NCBI GenBank assembly: GCA_937915925.1
Contig: CALGGM010000199.1
Coordinates: 1 to 36,502, forward strand
Direction: 5' to 3'
Source: an uncultured Clostridia bacterium
GTDB lineage: Bacteria; Bacillota; Clostridia; Christensenellales; CAG-138
Length of the DNA stretch: 36,502 nt
The notes under the pieces: model-generated
The model's database searches: none
Told to the model about the DNA's origin: nothing
What the model saw: the letters and a program-made list of their open reading frames with translations, nothing else
Position numbers and translations under genes: made by a program
Shown here: one piece after another, positions 1-7,361 of the stretch
How positions within the stretch are numbered: position 1 is the stretch's first letter
Layout of the letters: every line of letters starts with the position of its first letter

Positions 1-2
1 CG

Positions 3-728
3 CCGTACTGCATCAAGTATGCCTTCTATCAGGCGTATCCCACGCCGCCGGAGGGCGACCGCTTCGGCGCGAGAAAGATGCAGCTGACCGAGCACTATTG
101 GCTCGTCGACGAGCATCTTCCCGAGATGGCGAACAACATCTATAACGAATACATGCCGATGGACGTGCTCCGCTGGCAGGGCTGCATCCCGGACGTCAAC
201 ACCTCCGCGGTGCATCAGAACGCCGAAACCGGCGACGCGGGCCGCGCGGTAGGCGGCGGCGACTTCCCGCCCTTCATCTTCGCGTTTGTCCCGATCAACT
301 GGGAGGAGGATTTCAAGGGCGCGGGCCGCACGCCGGAGGACGGACCGAACTATCGCTGGCAGTTCCTCATTCAGTATCCCGAGGGCGTAGCCAAGGAAGA
401 CGGCGAAAAGTGGTTCTATGACGAGGTCGTCCCCTACTTCAAGAAGAGCGTGTTCGTCAACCGCTTCGTTTCGAGCAAGGTAAAGGTCAACTACGGCGCG
501 CCGAGCGCGAAGTTCGACCGGCTCTGCGAGATCTGGTTCGAAGGCCCCGAGGAGTGGCACGAAGCCGCGGTCGTTCTGGCCGACCGTATGATCAAAAAGC
601 CCGAATGGGCACAGCAGGAACAGTTCCCGTACCTCAAGCCGCAGCACAACATCGCTTCCATGTTCTTAGGCGATCGTGCAACGAGCGACAACCTCAGTCA
701 GTACCGCGGCTTTATCACCATGCGTTAA
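3..728 (+). CDS. EthD-like (dimeric alpha/beta barrel) protein, 5' end cut by window
   Basis: The reading frame is open to the window edge, so the N-terminus is missing; at least 241 residues are present, ending at TAA. The C-terminal half (roughly 430-670 nt) looks like an EthD-type dimeric alpha/beta-barrel domain: a Trp-Phe/Tyr segment with 'VVPYFKK', a 'VNRFVSSKV' strand, then a 'FDRLCEIWFEGPEEW' strand-helix, as in EthD/YCII-like proteins. The N-terminal part may be a second diverged copy ('TEHYWLVDEHLPEMA'). No signal peptide or membrane segment is visible. It is 44 nt upstream of a small membrane protein on the same strand, so they may be co-transcribed. The substrate is unknown; EthD proteins act on small organic compounds or serve in accessory roles. 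The family call is by motif impression only. Confidence 0.4.
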   Translation, partial: PYCIKYAFYQAYPTPPEGDRFGARKMQLTEHYWLVDEHLPEMANNIYNEYMPMDVLRWQGCIPDVNTSAVHQNAETGDAGRAVGGGDFPPFIFAFVPINWEEDFKGAGRTPEDGPNYRWQFLIQYPEGVAKEDGEKWFYDEVVPYFKKSVFVNRFVSSKVKVNYGAPSAKFDRLCEIWFEGPEEWHEAAVVLADRMIKKPEWAQQEQFPYLKPQHNIASMFLGDRATSDNLSQYRGFITMR

Positions 729-772
729 CCCACCGACCAGATCAAAAATAATCAGAAAGGATCCATTGTATT

Positions 773-1267
773 ATGAAACCGACTAAGAAGATGATCCTCA
801 CGCAGAATCTCGTCTTCAACGCGCCGTTCGCGCTGATCATGGTGCTCGTCTCCACGTACATCATGCAGGGCTGGGCGGGATTCAACTTCACCCTGATCCC
901 GATGTTCTTCATCGCGCTTGCGCTGATCGAGTTCTTCGGCTTCATCATTCCGGTCCAGAAGATCGCGGGCTTCTTCGGCGCGAAGGTCTTCAAGGGCAAG
1001 AACCCGATGGCGTTCCCGCAGTTCCTGCTCGTCGCGGCCGTGCTGACGGTGATCTTCACCGTCCTCATGACGCTGTCCATGACGCTGATCGGCATGCTGC
1101 TCGGCGGCGCGCCGCTGTCCATGTACTGGGCGTCCTGCCTCCACGTCTTCCCGTGGCTGTGCCTCACCGCATACTGCTGCGTGCTCGTGTTCCTGCCGCT
1201 GTCCATGAAGGTTTCCGGCATGGATAAGTTCGCAGGCGGTCCGCCGCAGGGACAGGAACAGAAATAA
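773..1267 (+). CDS. DUF2798-like membrane protein
   Basis: A 164-residue protein with four hydrophobic segments (about residues 15-35, 41-62, 80-105 and 118-143), so an integral membrane protein. The start, MKPTKKMILTQN, is preceded by an AGAAAGG ribosome site about 12 nt upstream. The opening 'MILTQNLVFNAPFALIMVLVS' and the Pro-bounded helices resemble DUF2798-type proteins, which have no established function; this protein is about twice the length of the usual two-helix members, consistent with a duplicated unit. It sits between the EthD-like gene and a DUF1097-like gene on the same strand. A perfect hairpin follows 9 nt after the stop and may attenuate transcription before the next gene. 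The family assignment is moderate; the membrane prediction is firm. Confidence 0.55.
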   Translation: MKPTKKMILTQNLVFNAPFALIMVLVSTYIMQGWAGFNFTLIPMFFIALALIEFFGFIIPVQKIAGFFGAKVFKGKNPMAFPQFLLVAAVLTVIFTVLMTLSMTLIGMLLGGAPLSMYWASCLHVFPWLCLTAYCCVLVFLPLSMKVSGMDKFAGGPPQGQEQK

Positions 1268-1276
1268 TTGACCCCA

Positions 1277-1308
1277 CGCTCCCCCGATACACAGGCGTCG
1301 GGGGAGCG
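1277..1308 (+). terminator. Intergenic hairpin, possible attenuator
   Basis: Perfect 11-bp inverted repeat CGCTCCCCCGA / TCGGGGGAGCG with a 10-nt loop, between the stop at 1267 and the start at 1336. The T-run (about 1317-1321) comes some 9 nt after the stem rather than directly, so it is a weak terminator or attenuator, or an RNA-stabilising stem, rather than a canonical terminator. Confidence 0.5.
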
Positions 1309-1335
1309 ATGCTGCGTTTTTATGAGGTTGGTGCT

Positions 1336-1854
1336 ATGAAGAAACCGACGCGTCCGGTGTGGACGCTGGCGCTGTGCATTGCGCTGTTTCCGCCGCTTTG
1401 GGCGGTTCTCGCGCCGTATATCGGCGTGCGGACCGGCGCCGTCGCGCTGATCTGCGCAGGCGTGTACAACGCGTGTTCCGAGCAAAAGCGCGCCGTGCGG
1501 ATGTCGCTCGGCTTTCTTGCGGGCGACGCGTGGGCGGTGCTGGCACTTTGGATCATGGAGAAGCTTCCGTGGAACGAAAACGTCGAGCTGTTTTTGACGC
1601 TCTTCGTGCTCGGCGGCGTCGCGGTGCTGATCGCGTCCCTGCTAAAGAAGGTATTTTATCTTCCGGCGTGGCTGTCGGGCTGGGCGATCGGGCTCACCGT
1701 CATGGCGCCGATGGGTTTTTCCGCAATCGGCACGTACCCCTTGGAAATCGCGGCGGCGATGCTGGTCGGCGTATGGTATGTGGGCGTATTCATCGACGCG
1801 ATCCACAGCCTGCTGAACCGCAAAAAATCCGCAGATGAGGAGAAAGACAGATGA
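1336..1854 (+). CDS. DUF1097-like membrane protein
   Basis: A 172-residue, very hydrophobic protein with about five transmembrane helices and a charged C-terminus (RKKSADEEKDR). The start at 1336 (MKKPTRP) is preferred over an in-frame ATG at 1309 because it has a GAGG ribosome site about 8 nt upstream, while the 1309 codon directly abuts the hairpin stem. The pattern 'YNACSEQKRAVRMSLGFL', Trp-rich helix 3 and 'MAPMGFSAIGTYPLEIAAA' resembles the DUF1097 family (E. coli YcdZ), whose function is not established. The stop overlaps the start of the MFS gene (ATGA), so translation is probably coupled. A role with the adjacent carrier is inferred from this overlap. Confidence 0.65.
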   Translation: MKKPTRPVWTLALCIALFPPLWAVLAPYIGVRTGAVALICAGVYNACSEQKRAVRMSLGFLAGDAWAVLALWIMEKLPWNENVELFLTLFVLGGVAVLIASLLKKVFYLPAWLSGWAIGLTVMAPMGFSAIGTYPLEIAAAMLVGVWYVGVFIDAIHSLLNRKKSADEEKDR

Positions 1855-3062
1855 AGCAAAAGTCCGTTTCCGTACGGTGGGCATACCTTGTTCTGGGCGT
1901 GATCGCCCTGCTGTTTGCGGGCGTCATCTACGCATGGTCGATCTTAAAAGCGCCGCTTTCGGAGGCGTTTGGGTGGACGAACGCGCAGCTTGCGCTGAAC
2001 TTTACGCTGACCATGTGCTTCTTCTGCCTCGGCGGCTTTGTCGGCGGACTGCTTTCGAAAAAGCTCGGAAGCCGTTGGAGTTTAATCCTCGCGGCGGCGC
2101 TCTCTGGTCTCGGCTTTGTCCTCGCTTCGCGGCTTTCCGGCGCGGTATGGACGCTGTATCTTTGCTACGGCGTGCTCGCGGGGCTCGGCATCGGCATTGC
2201 GTATAACGTCATCATCTCCACGGTTTCCGCATGGTTCCCCGACAAAAAGGGGCTGTGCTCCGGCGCGCTGATGATGGGCTTCGGCGCTTCCGCGCTCGTC
2301 GTCGGAAAGCTTGCGTCCGCGCTCATCGACGGTCCGGGCTGGCGCACCGCGTACCTTGCCACGGGCATTGCGCTTGCGGCGATCCTGCTGGTGACGGCGC
2401 TCGTGTTGAAGCGTCCGTCGCCGGAGCTTGAGCTTCCGCAGCCGCAAAAGAAGGCGGCGGCAGGCGGCGAGACCTTTGAGCAGATCGATTATCCCACCGG
2501 GAAGATGGTGCGCCGTCTCTCGTTCTGGCTCGCGTTTCTGTGCATCGTATGCCTGTCGGCGGTCGGCAACACGGTCATCTCGTTCGCAAAGGACCTTGCG
2601 CTTTCCGTCGGCGCGGCGGCAGCGCTTGCGACGACGCTGGTCGGCGTTCTGTCCGTATGCAACGGCTTGGGCCGCATCGTGATCGGCGCGCTGTTCGACG
2701 CCTTGGGCCGCAAAAAAACCATGCTGCTCGCAAACTGCCTCACGATCCTTGCGGCGGGCGTTACGCTCGCTGCGGTTCTGACGAAGTCCCTGCCGCTTTG
2801 CATTGCGGGGCTTTGCCTCACGGGGTTCTCCTACGGCGCGGGTCCCACCATTTCGTCGGCGTTCATCTCCGCGTTCTACGGCACGAAGTACTTCCCGCTG
2901 AACTTCTCGGTGATGAACTTCAACCTGATGGGCGCGTCGTTCGTGGCGACGGCGGCGAGCGGGCTTTTGGAATCCACCGGCGGGTACGTGGGACCGTTCG
3001 TCCTGCTGCTTGCGCTTTCGGTGGTGTCGCTGGTGCTGAACCTCTGCATCAAAAAGCCGTAA
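1851..3062 (+). CDS. MFS transporter, OFA (oxalate/formate antiporter)-like
   Basis: A 403-residue major facilitator with 12 predicted helices and a central hydrophilic loop (about residues 180-215, 'PSPELELPQPQKKAAAGGETFEQ'). The N-terminal segment 'AGVIYAWSILKAPLSEAFGW', the 'GGLLSKKLGSRW' loop 2-3 motif and 'GRIVIGALFDALGRKK' in the second half fit the OFA branch, which carries small carboxylates. The start overlaps the preceding stop by 4 nt (ATGA). Given the acid-forming vor-ptb-buk genes downstream, a role in uptake or export of a monocarboxylate is a reasonable inference, but the substrate cannot be read from sequence. Confidence 0.8.
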   Translation: MKQKSVSVRWAYLVLGVIALLFAGVIYAWSILKAPLSEAFGWTNAQLALNFTLTMCFFCLGGFVGGLLSKKLGSRWSLILAAALSGLGFVLASRLSGAVWTLYLCYGVLAGLGIGIAYNVIISTVSAWFPDKKGLCSGALMMGFGASALVVGKLASALIDGPGWRTAYLATGIALAAILLVTALVLKRPSPELELPQPQKKAAAGGETFEQIDYPTGKMVRRLSFWLAFLCIVCLSAVGNTVISFAKDLALSVGAAAALATTLVGVLSVCNGLGRIVIGALFDALGRKKTMLLANCLTILAAGVTLAAVLTKSLPLCIAGLCLTGFSYGAGPTISSAFISAFYGTKYFPLNFSVMNFNLMGASFVATAASGLLESTGGYVGPFVLLLALSVVSLVLNLCIKKP

Positions 3063-3075
3063 GGGGGATCGCAGC

Positions 3076-3780
3076 ATGGACGCTGAACTCGACCGCCTGT
3101 TTCTTCGCGACGGAATCCGCAACTTCGTGTTCATCGGCGAAGCCGGCTGCGGCAAAAGCGAGATCGCGCTGAACCTTGCCGTGCGGCTTGCCGAACGGAA
3201 CGAAAAGCCCGTCCACTTCTTCGACCTCGACATGACGAAGCCCCTGTTCCGCTCGCGCGATCAGGCGGCGACGCTCGAAGAGAAGGGCGTGACCGTGCAC
3301 TTCGAGGAGCAGTTTTACGACGCGCCGACCGTCACGGGCGGCACGGTGCGGCTGCTCAAAGACGAATCGGTCTATACCGTGCTCGACGTCGGCGGCGACT
3401 ACATCGGCGCGCGGGCGATCGGCGGCTATGCCCCGATGCTGAACAGCCCCGCGACTGCCGTGTTTTATGTCATCAATCCGTTTCGCCCGTGGTCCATGGA
3501 CATCGATCATATCGATAAGGTTCTCGGCGAAACGCTCGGCGTTTCTCACATCCGACTCGATCGGCTGACCCTGTTCGGAAACCCGAACCTCGGTCCCGAA
3601 ACGACGGAGGACGACGTACTTTCGGGCGCGGCGCAATTAGAAAACAGCGTCGGTCCCTATAAGCCGGTCGAGGGTTGGTCCGTGCGGCGCGAACTTTCGG
3701 CGCGCGTCAAGGATCAGCTGAACGCGCCGGTATTTCCCATCGATCTGTATCTCACCTACGAGTGGGAACAAACAATTTAG
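3076..3780 (+). CDS. P-loop NTPase of unknown function
   Basis: A 234-residue soluble protein. A Walker A motif GEAGCGKS lies at residues 20-27 after a beta strand (NFVFI). A 'VHFFDLDMTKP' segment follows at about 47-57, and 'YTVLDVGGD' at about 101-109 is a plausible Walker B/switch. This layout suggests a SIMIBI-class (MinD/ParA/CobQ-like) ATPase or GTPase. It begins 13 nt after the MFS stop with a GGGGGAT ribosome site and ends 40 nt before the ferredoxin subunit gene. I do not recognise a named family. Its place next to the oxidoreductase suggests maturation or regulation of that enzyme or of the carrier, which is inference only. Confidence 0.65.
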   Translation: MDAELDRLFLRDGIRNFVFIGEAGCGKSEIALNLAVRLAERNEKPVHFFDLDMTKPLFRSRDQAATLEEKGVTVHFEEQFYDAPTVTGGTVRLLKDESVYTVLDVGGDYIGARAIGGYAPMLNSPATAVFYVINPFRPWSMDIDHIDKVLGETLGVSHIRLDRLTLFGNPNLGPETTEDDVLSGAAQLENSVGPYKPVEGWSVRRELSARVKDQLNAPVFPIDLYLTYEWEQTI

Positions 3781-3820
3781 TCCTTTCTTTCAACAATCTT
3801 TAGATAAAGGAGCAAACGTA

Positions 3821-4030
3821 ATGGCACAAGGAAAGGTAGAAATCATCAAGGAACGGTGCAAGAGCTGCGGCTATTGCATCAAGTTCTGTCCCAAGGGCGT
3901 CCTTGCCGTGGGCAAGGAGGTCAACTCCAAGGGGTACGAGTATGTGTATCCGGCGAATCCGGACGCGTGTATCGGCTGCGCGATCTGCGCGCGCATGTGT
4001 CCCGACGGAGCCATTGACGTCTATCGGTAA
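3821..4030 (+). CDS. vorD: 2-oxoacid:ferredoxin oxidoreductase, delta (2[4Fe-4S] ferredoxin) subunit
   Basis: A 69-residue ferredoxin with two CxxCxxCxxxCP motifs: CKSCGYCIKFCP at residues 13-24 and CIGCAICARMCP at about 52-63, enough for two [4Fe-4S] clusters. In four-subunit VOR/KOR enzymes this subunit carries electrons from the thiamine site to external ferredoxin. An AAAGGAG ribosome site lies 8 nt before ATG. It is the first gene of the run delta, alpha, beta, gamma, the usual clostridial order, with 12 nt to the alpha gene. VOR (3-methyl-2-oxobutanoate) rather than KOR (2-oxoglutarate) is favoured by the ptb-buk neighbours; sequence alone cannot decide. Confidence 0.88.
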   Translation: MAQGKVEIIKERCKSCGYCIKFCPKGVLAVGKEVNSKGYEYVYPANPDACIGCAICARMCPDGAIDVYR

Positions 4031-4042
4031 GGAGGAAACAGT

Positions 4043-5122
4043 ATGGCACGAATTTTCATGAAGGGCACCGAAGCGGTTGCTGAGGCTGCCGTCCGCGCGG
4101 GCTGCCGCTTCTTTGCCGGCTACCCGATCACCCCGCAGAACGAAGTCCCCGAGTACCTTGCCCGCCGTCTCCCGGAAGTGGGCGGCGTGTTCGTACAGGG
4201 CGAGAGCGAAGTCGCTTCCGTCAACATGGTGTACGGCGCGGCGAGCGCAGGTACGCGTTCCATGACGTCGTCCTCGTCCCCCGGCATCTCCTTGAAGAGC
4301 GAAGGCATCAGCTACTGCGCCGCGGCGCGCATCCCGATGGTCTACGCAAACTTCGCCCGCGGCGGCCCCGGCGTCGGTTCCATTCAGCCTGCGCAGCAGG
4401 ACTATCTGCAGGCGACCAAGGCGTCCGGCAACGGCGGCTTCCGTATGCCGGTACTCGCTCCCGCAACCGTGCAGGAAGCGGTGGATCTGACGGTTCTCGC
4501 ATTCGACTGGGCGGACCGTGATCGTACGCCCGTGCTGCTTTTAGCAGACGGCGTCATCGGCACGATGATGGAGCCGGTCGTGCTTCCGGAGCCGAAGACC
4601 GAAGAAGAGGTCGCGGCGATCAAGGAATCCAAGAAATCGTGGGCTTGCATCGGTCATGAGCTTGACTATGCGCACCGTGCATGGATCCAGCCGGGCAACT
4701 GGTCGACCCTCGTGATGCAGCAGTGCAACGAGGAAGCGGCTGCCATGTACGAATCGTGGCAGAAGGAAGCGATGGTCGAGGAATATCAGACGGAGGACGC
4801 CGAGCTGATCCTCACGGCGTACGGCATCTCCGGACGCATCGCGAAGTCCGCGGTCAACCTTCTGCGCGCGCAGGGTATAAGCGCGGGTCTGATCCGTCCG
4901 ATCACCGTCTATCCGTTCCCGAACGCGGCGTACGACCGCATCGATTATTCGAAGGTCAAGGCGATCCTCGACGTCGAAATGTCGATCCCGGCGCTGTTCG
5001 TGGACGACGTGAAGGCGGCGGTCATGGGACGCGCCCGCATCGAAACCTGCCTCTGCTCCGGCGGCAACATCATGAGCCGTGAAGCGGTCATCAACGCGGC
5101 GAAGAACATCATGGAGGGCTGA
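4043..5122 (+). CDS. vorB: 2-oxoacid:ferredoxin oxidoreductase, alpha subunit (VorB type)
   Basis: A 359-residue pyrimidine-domain subunit. The N-terminal 'GCRFFAGYPITPQNEVPEYL' (about 20-39), 'VQGESEVASVNMVYGAASAG' (about 50-69) and 'TSSSSPGISLKSEGISYCAAARIP' (about 74-97) are hallmarks of the VorB/KorA family. The C-terminal domain (about 250-359) is the transketolase C-terminal-like fold. With the beta subunit it decarboxylates a branched-chain or other 2-oxoacid to its acyl-CoA and reduces ferredoxin. A TAAGGAGG ribosome site precedes the ATG. It ends 3 nt before the beta gene, so the subunits should be made together. Confidence 0.9.
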   Translation: MARIFMKGTEAVAEAAVRAGCRFFAGYPITPQNEVPEYLARRLPEVGGVFVQGESEVASVNMVYGAASAGTRSMTSSSSPGISLKSEGISYCAAARIPMVYANFARGGPGVGSIQPAQQDYLQATKASGNGGFRMPVLAPATVQEAVDLTVLAFDWADRDRTPVLLLADGVIGTMMEPVVLPEPKTEEEVAAIKESKKSWACIGHELDYAHRAWIQPGNWSTLVMQQCNEEAAAMYESWQKEAMVEEYQTEDAELILTAYGISGRIAKSAVNLLRAQGISAGLIRPITVYPFPNAAYDRIDYSKVKAILDVEMSIPALFVDDVKAAVMGRARIETCLCSGGNIMSREAVINAAKNIMEG

Positions 5123-5125
5123 GCA

Positions 5126-5875
5126 ATGAACAAGATCTATACCAGAACCAAAACCATTCAGGAAGATAAAGTGTCCGGCTTCTGCCCCGGCTGCATGCAT
5201 TCCACCGTCATCAAGCTGATCGGCGAGGTGCTCGAAGAGCTGAACGTCGTCGACAAGGCGGCGTGCGTGCTCGGCATCGGCTGCTGCGGTCTGCACATGG
5301 ACTACATCGCGTATGACAACACCACCGCGCCGCACGGCCGCGCCTGCGCCGTTGCGACCGGCATGAAGCGCAGCAACCCCGATTCGCTCGTGTTCACGTA
5401 CCAGGGCGACGGCGACTTTGCGTCCATCGGTCTTGCCGAATCCATGTCGGCGGCGAACCGCGGCGAGAACATCACGGTCATCTTCATCAACAACGGCATC
5501 TACGGCATGACCGGCGGTCAGATGGCGCCGACCACGCTCGTGGGCATGAAGGCGACCACCGCGCCGAAGGGCCGCGATCCGAAGGAGCACGGCTATCCGA
5601 TGCATATGTGCGAGATTTTAAACCAGCTCACCGCACCGTATTATCTCGAGCGCACCTCGTGCAACACGCCCGCAAACGTCAACAAGACCAAGGCGGCGAT
5701 CAAAAAGGCTTTCCGGAATCAGCTCGACGGCAAGGGCTTCTCGATGGTGGAGATCGTCACCGGCTGCCCGACCAACTGGGGTCTGGATGCGTTGAAGAGC
5801 TTGGACTTTATCGAAGAGAAAATGCTTCCCGAGTACCCGCTGGGCGTGATCCGGGATCGCAGCAAGGAGGCTTAA
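5126..5875 (+). CDS. vorA: 2-oxoacid:ferredoxin oxidoreductase, beta (thiamine diphosphate) subunit
   Basis: A 249-residue subunit that binds thiamine diphosphate through 'GDGDFASIGLAES' to 'NN' (residues 94-123), the classical GDG-NN motif. 'GFCPGCMHS' (18-26) and 'LGIGCCGLHMDY' (49-60) are conserved in KOR/VOR beta subunits and 'GIYGMTGGQMAPTT' follows the NN. There is no extra iron-sulphur domain, as expected when a separate ferredoxin subunit exists. The gene sits 3 nt after alpha and 3 nt before gamma, in one transcription unit. Confidence 0.9.
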   Translation: MNKIYTRTKTIQEDKVSGFCPGCMHSTVIKLIGEVLEELNVVDKAACVLGIGCCGLHMDYIAYDNTTAPHGRACAVATGMKRSNPDSLVFTYQGDGDFASIGLAESMSAANRGENITVIFINNGIYGMTGGQMAPTTLVGMKATTAPKGRDPKEHGYPMHMCEILNQLTAPYYLERTSCNTPANVNKTKAAIKKAFRNQLDGKGFSMVEIVTGCPTNWGLDALKSLDFIEEKMLPEYPLGVIRDRSKEA

Positions 5876-5878
5876 ACT

Positions 5879-6427
5879 ATGGAAACCAATCTGTGCGTCG
5901 CCGGATTCGGCGGTCAGGGCGTTATGTCGCTGGGCAAGTTCCTTGCGGACGCCACCTGCAACTCTACCGATAAGAACGTCACCTTCTTCCCGTCCTACGG
6001 CGCGGAACAGCGCGGCGGCACCGCAAACTGCTTCGTCGTCATCTCCGACGACGACATCGGCGCGCCGCTGGGCGACGTCATGGACGATCTCATCGTCATG
6101 AACGGTCCGTCTCTTGCTAAGTTCCTGCCGACGCTCAAGAAGGGCGGCAACCTGTTTATCAACAGCTCCATCGTGTCCGATCAGATCGACCGCGACGACG
6201 TCACGCTCGTCAAGGCGCCGGTCACCGAGCTCGCGCTCGAAATGGGCAATGCGAAGGTGCTGAACGTCATCATGCTCGGCGTGTACGTCGGCTACACGCA
6301 GGTCATCGAGCCCGCGATCGTTTGGGACACCATCGAGCATAAGCTCGCCTCGAAGCCCAAGCTTTTGCCGCTGAACAGGCAGGCGTTTGAAAAGGGTCTC
6401 GAGCTCGGCAAGGCGCAGCGCGCGTAA
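5879..6427 (+). CDS. vorC: 2-oxoacid:ferredoxin oxidoreductase, gamma subunit
   Basis: A 182-residue member of the pyruvate/ketoisovalerate oxidoreductase gamma family. It opens with 'CVAGFGGQGVMSLGKFLADA' (residues 6-25), then 'FFPSYGAEQRGGTANCFVVIS' (about 38-58), both diagnostic for KorC/VorC. It binds the CoA side of the reaction in the complex. An AAGGAGG ribosome site lies in the end of vorA. It completes the complex before ptb, 18 nt downstream. Confidence 0.9.
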   Translation: METNLCVAGFGGQGVMSLGKFLADATCNSTDKNVTFFPSYGAEQRGGTANCFVVISDDDIGAPLGDVMDDLIVMNGPSLAKFLPTLKKGGNLFINSSIVSDQIDRDDVTLVKAPVTELALEMGNAKVLNVIMLGVYVGYTQVIEPAIVWDTIEHKLASKPKLLPLNRQAFEKGLELGKAQRA

Positions 6428-6445
6428 CGCCGAAAAGGAGGCGCT

Positions 6446-7351
6446 ATGGTCTACAGAACCTTTGAAGAACTGGTCGCAAAACTGAAGGCTTCTCCGCGCG
6501 CGGTCCGCATGGCGGTCGCGGCGGCGGGCGACGAGCATACGATCGAAGCGGTGCTGAACGCGCGCAAGGAGGGGATCGTTTCCCCGATCCTCGTCGGTGA
6601 CAAGCCGCTGATCGACGCGGCGCTCGAAAAGTTCGGCGCGACCGTGCCGCAGGAGGATATCTACGACGTTGCGGACCTCGCGGAAGCCGCGAAGTTCGCC
6701 GTGCAGCTCGTGCGCGAAGGCAAAGCGAACCTGCTCATGAAGGGCAAGCTCGACACCAGCGTCATGCTCCGTCCGGTCGTCAATAAGGAGACCGGCATCG
6801 GCAAGGGCGGCGTCATGAGCCATTTCACGGCGTTCGAGGTCCCGAGCTATCATAAGCTGCTCGTCCCCGTGGACGGCGGCATGGTGACCTACCCCACGCT
6901 GGAGCAGAAGAAGTCCATCATCGAAAACACCGTCGGCGCGCTGCGCGCCATGGGCTATGACGAGGTCAAGGTCGGCGTGCTCGCGTGCGTCGAAAAGGTC
7001 AACCCCAAGATGCCCGAAACCGTCGAGGCGGACGCGTTGAAGCAAATGAACCTGCGCGGCGAGATCACCGGCTGCATCGTCGAGGGACCGATCTCCTACG
7101 ACTGCGCCGTGAGCAAGGAAATCGCGGAGTTCAAGGGCTTCCATAGCCCCGTTGCGGGCGACGTCGACGTGCTCGTCGCGCCGAACATCCATGCCGGCAA
7201 CATCATGGGCAAGATGCTCGCGTGCACCGCGGGCGCGAAGATGGCGGGCTTCATCGTCGGCGCGCATGTGCCGATCGTGCTCACCAGCCGTGGATCCTCG
7301 CCGCTCGAAAAGTACAACTCGATCGCGATCGCGGCGGCTGCCGCGGAATAA
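6446..7351 (+). CDS. ptb: Phosphate butyryltransferase (acyl-CoA:phosphate acyltransferase)
   Basis: A 301-residue phosphate acetyl/butyryltransferase family protein, normal length for Ptb. It swaps CoA for phosphate on butyryl-CoA or branched-chain acyl-CoA. Visible family segments are 'AVRMAVAAAGDEHTIEAVLNARKEGI' (18-43), 'NLLMKGKLDTSVMLRPVVNKETGIGKG' (about 95-121), 'SHFTAFEVP' and 'APNIHAGNIMGKMLACTAGAKMAGFIVGAHVPIVLTSR'. An AAAAGGAGG ribosome site lies 5 nt before ATG. Its place between vorC and butyrate kinase points to acyl-CoA from the oxidoreductase as substrate, as in valine, leucine or isoleucine fermentation. Confidence 0.93.
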   Translation: MVYRTFEELVAKLKASPRAVRMAVAAAGDEHTIEAVLNARKEGIVSPILVGDKPLIDAALEKFGATVPQEDIYDVADLAEAAKFAVQLVREGKANLLMKGKLDTSVMLRPVVNKETGIGKGGVMSHFTAFEVPSYHKLLVPVDGGMVTYPTLEQKKSIIENTVGALRAMGYDEVKVGVLACVEKVNPKMPETVEADALKQMNLRGEITGCIVEGPISYDCAVSKEIAEFKGFHSPVAGDVDVLVAPNIHAGNIMGKMLACTAGAKMAGFIVGAHVPIVLTSRGSSPLEKYNSIAIAAAAAE

Positions 7352-7361
7352 GGAGGGGACC

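Noticed and set aside
1309..1335. Upstream ATG as start of the DUF1097-like protein
   Set aside because: It directly abuts a hairpin stem and has no ribosome site, while the ATG at 1336 has one.
2082..3233. 383-codon minus-strand frame over the MFS gene
   Set aside because: The translation is Arg/Glu-rich, low-complexity shadow of the MFS transporter; no start signal or domain is visible.
7152..7361. N-terminal extension of butyrate kinase into ptb
   Set aside because: The extension translates ptb in another frame into Arg/Ser-rich sequence; the start at 7362 has a strong ribosome site and gives normal length.
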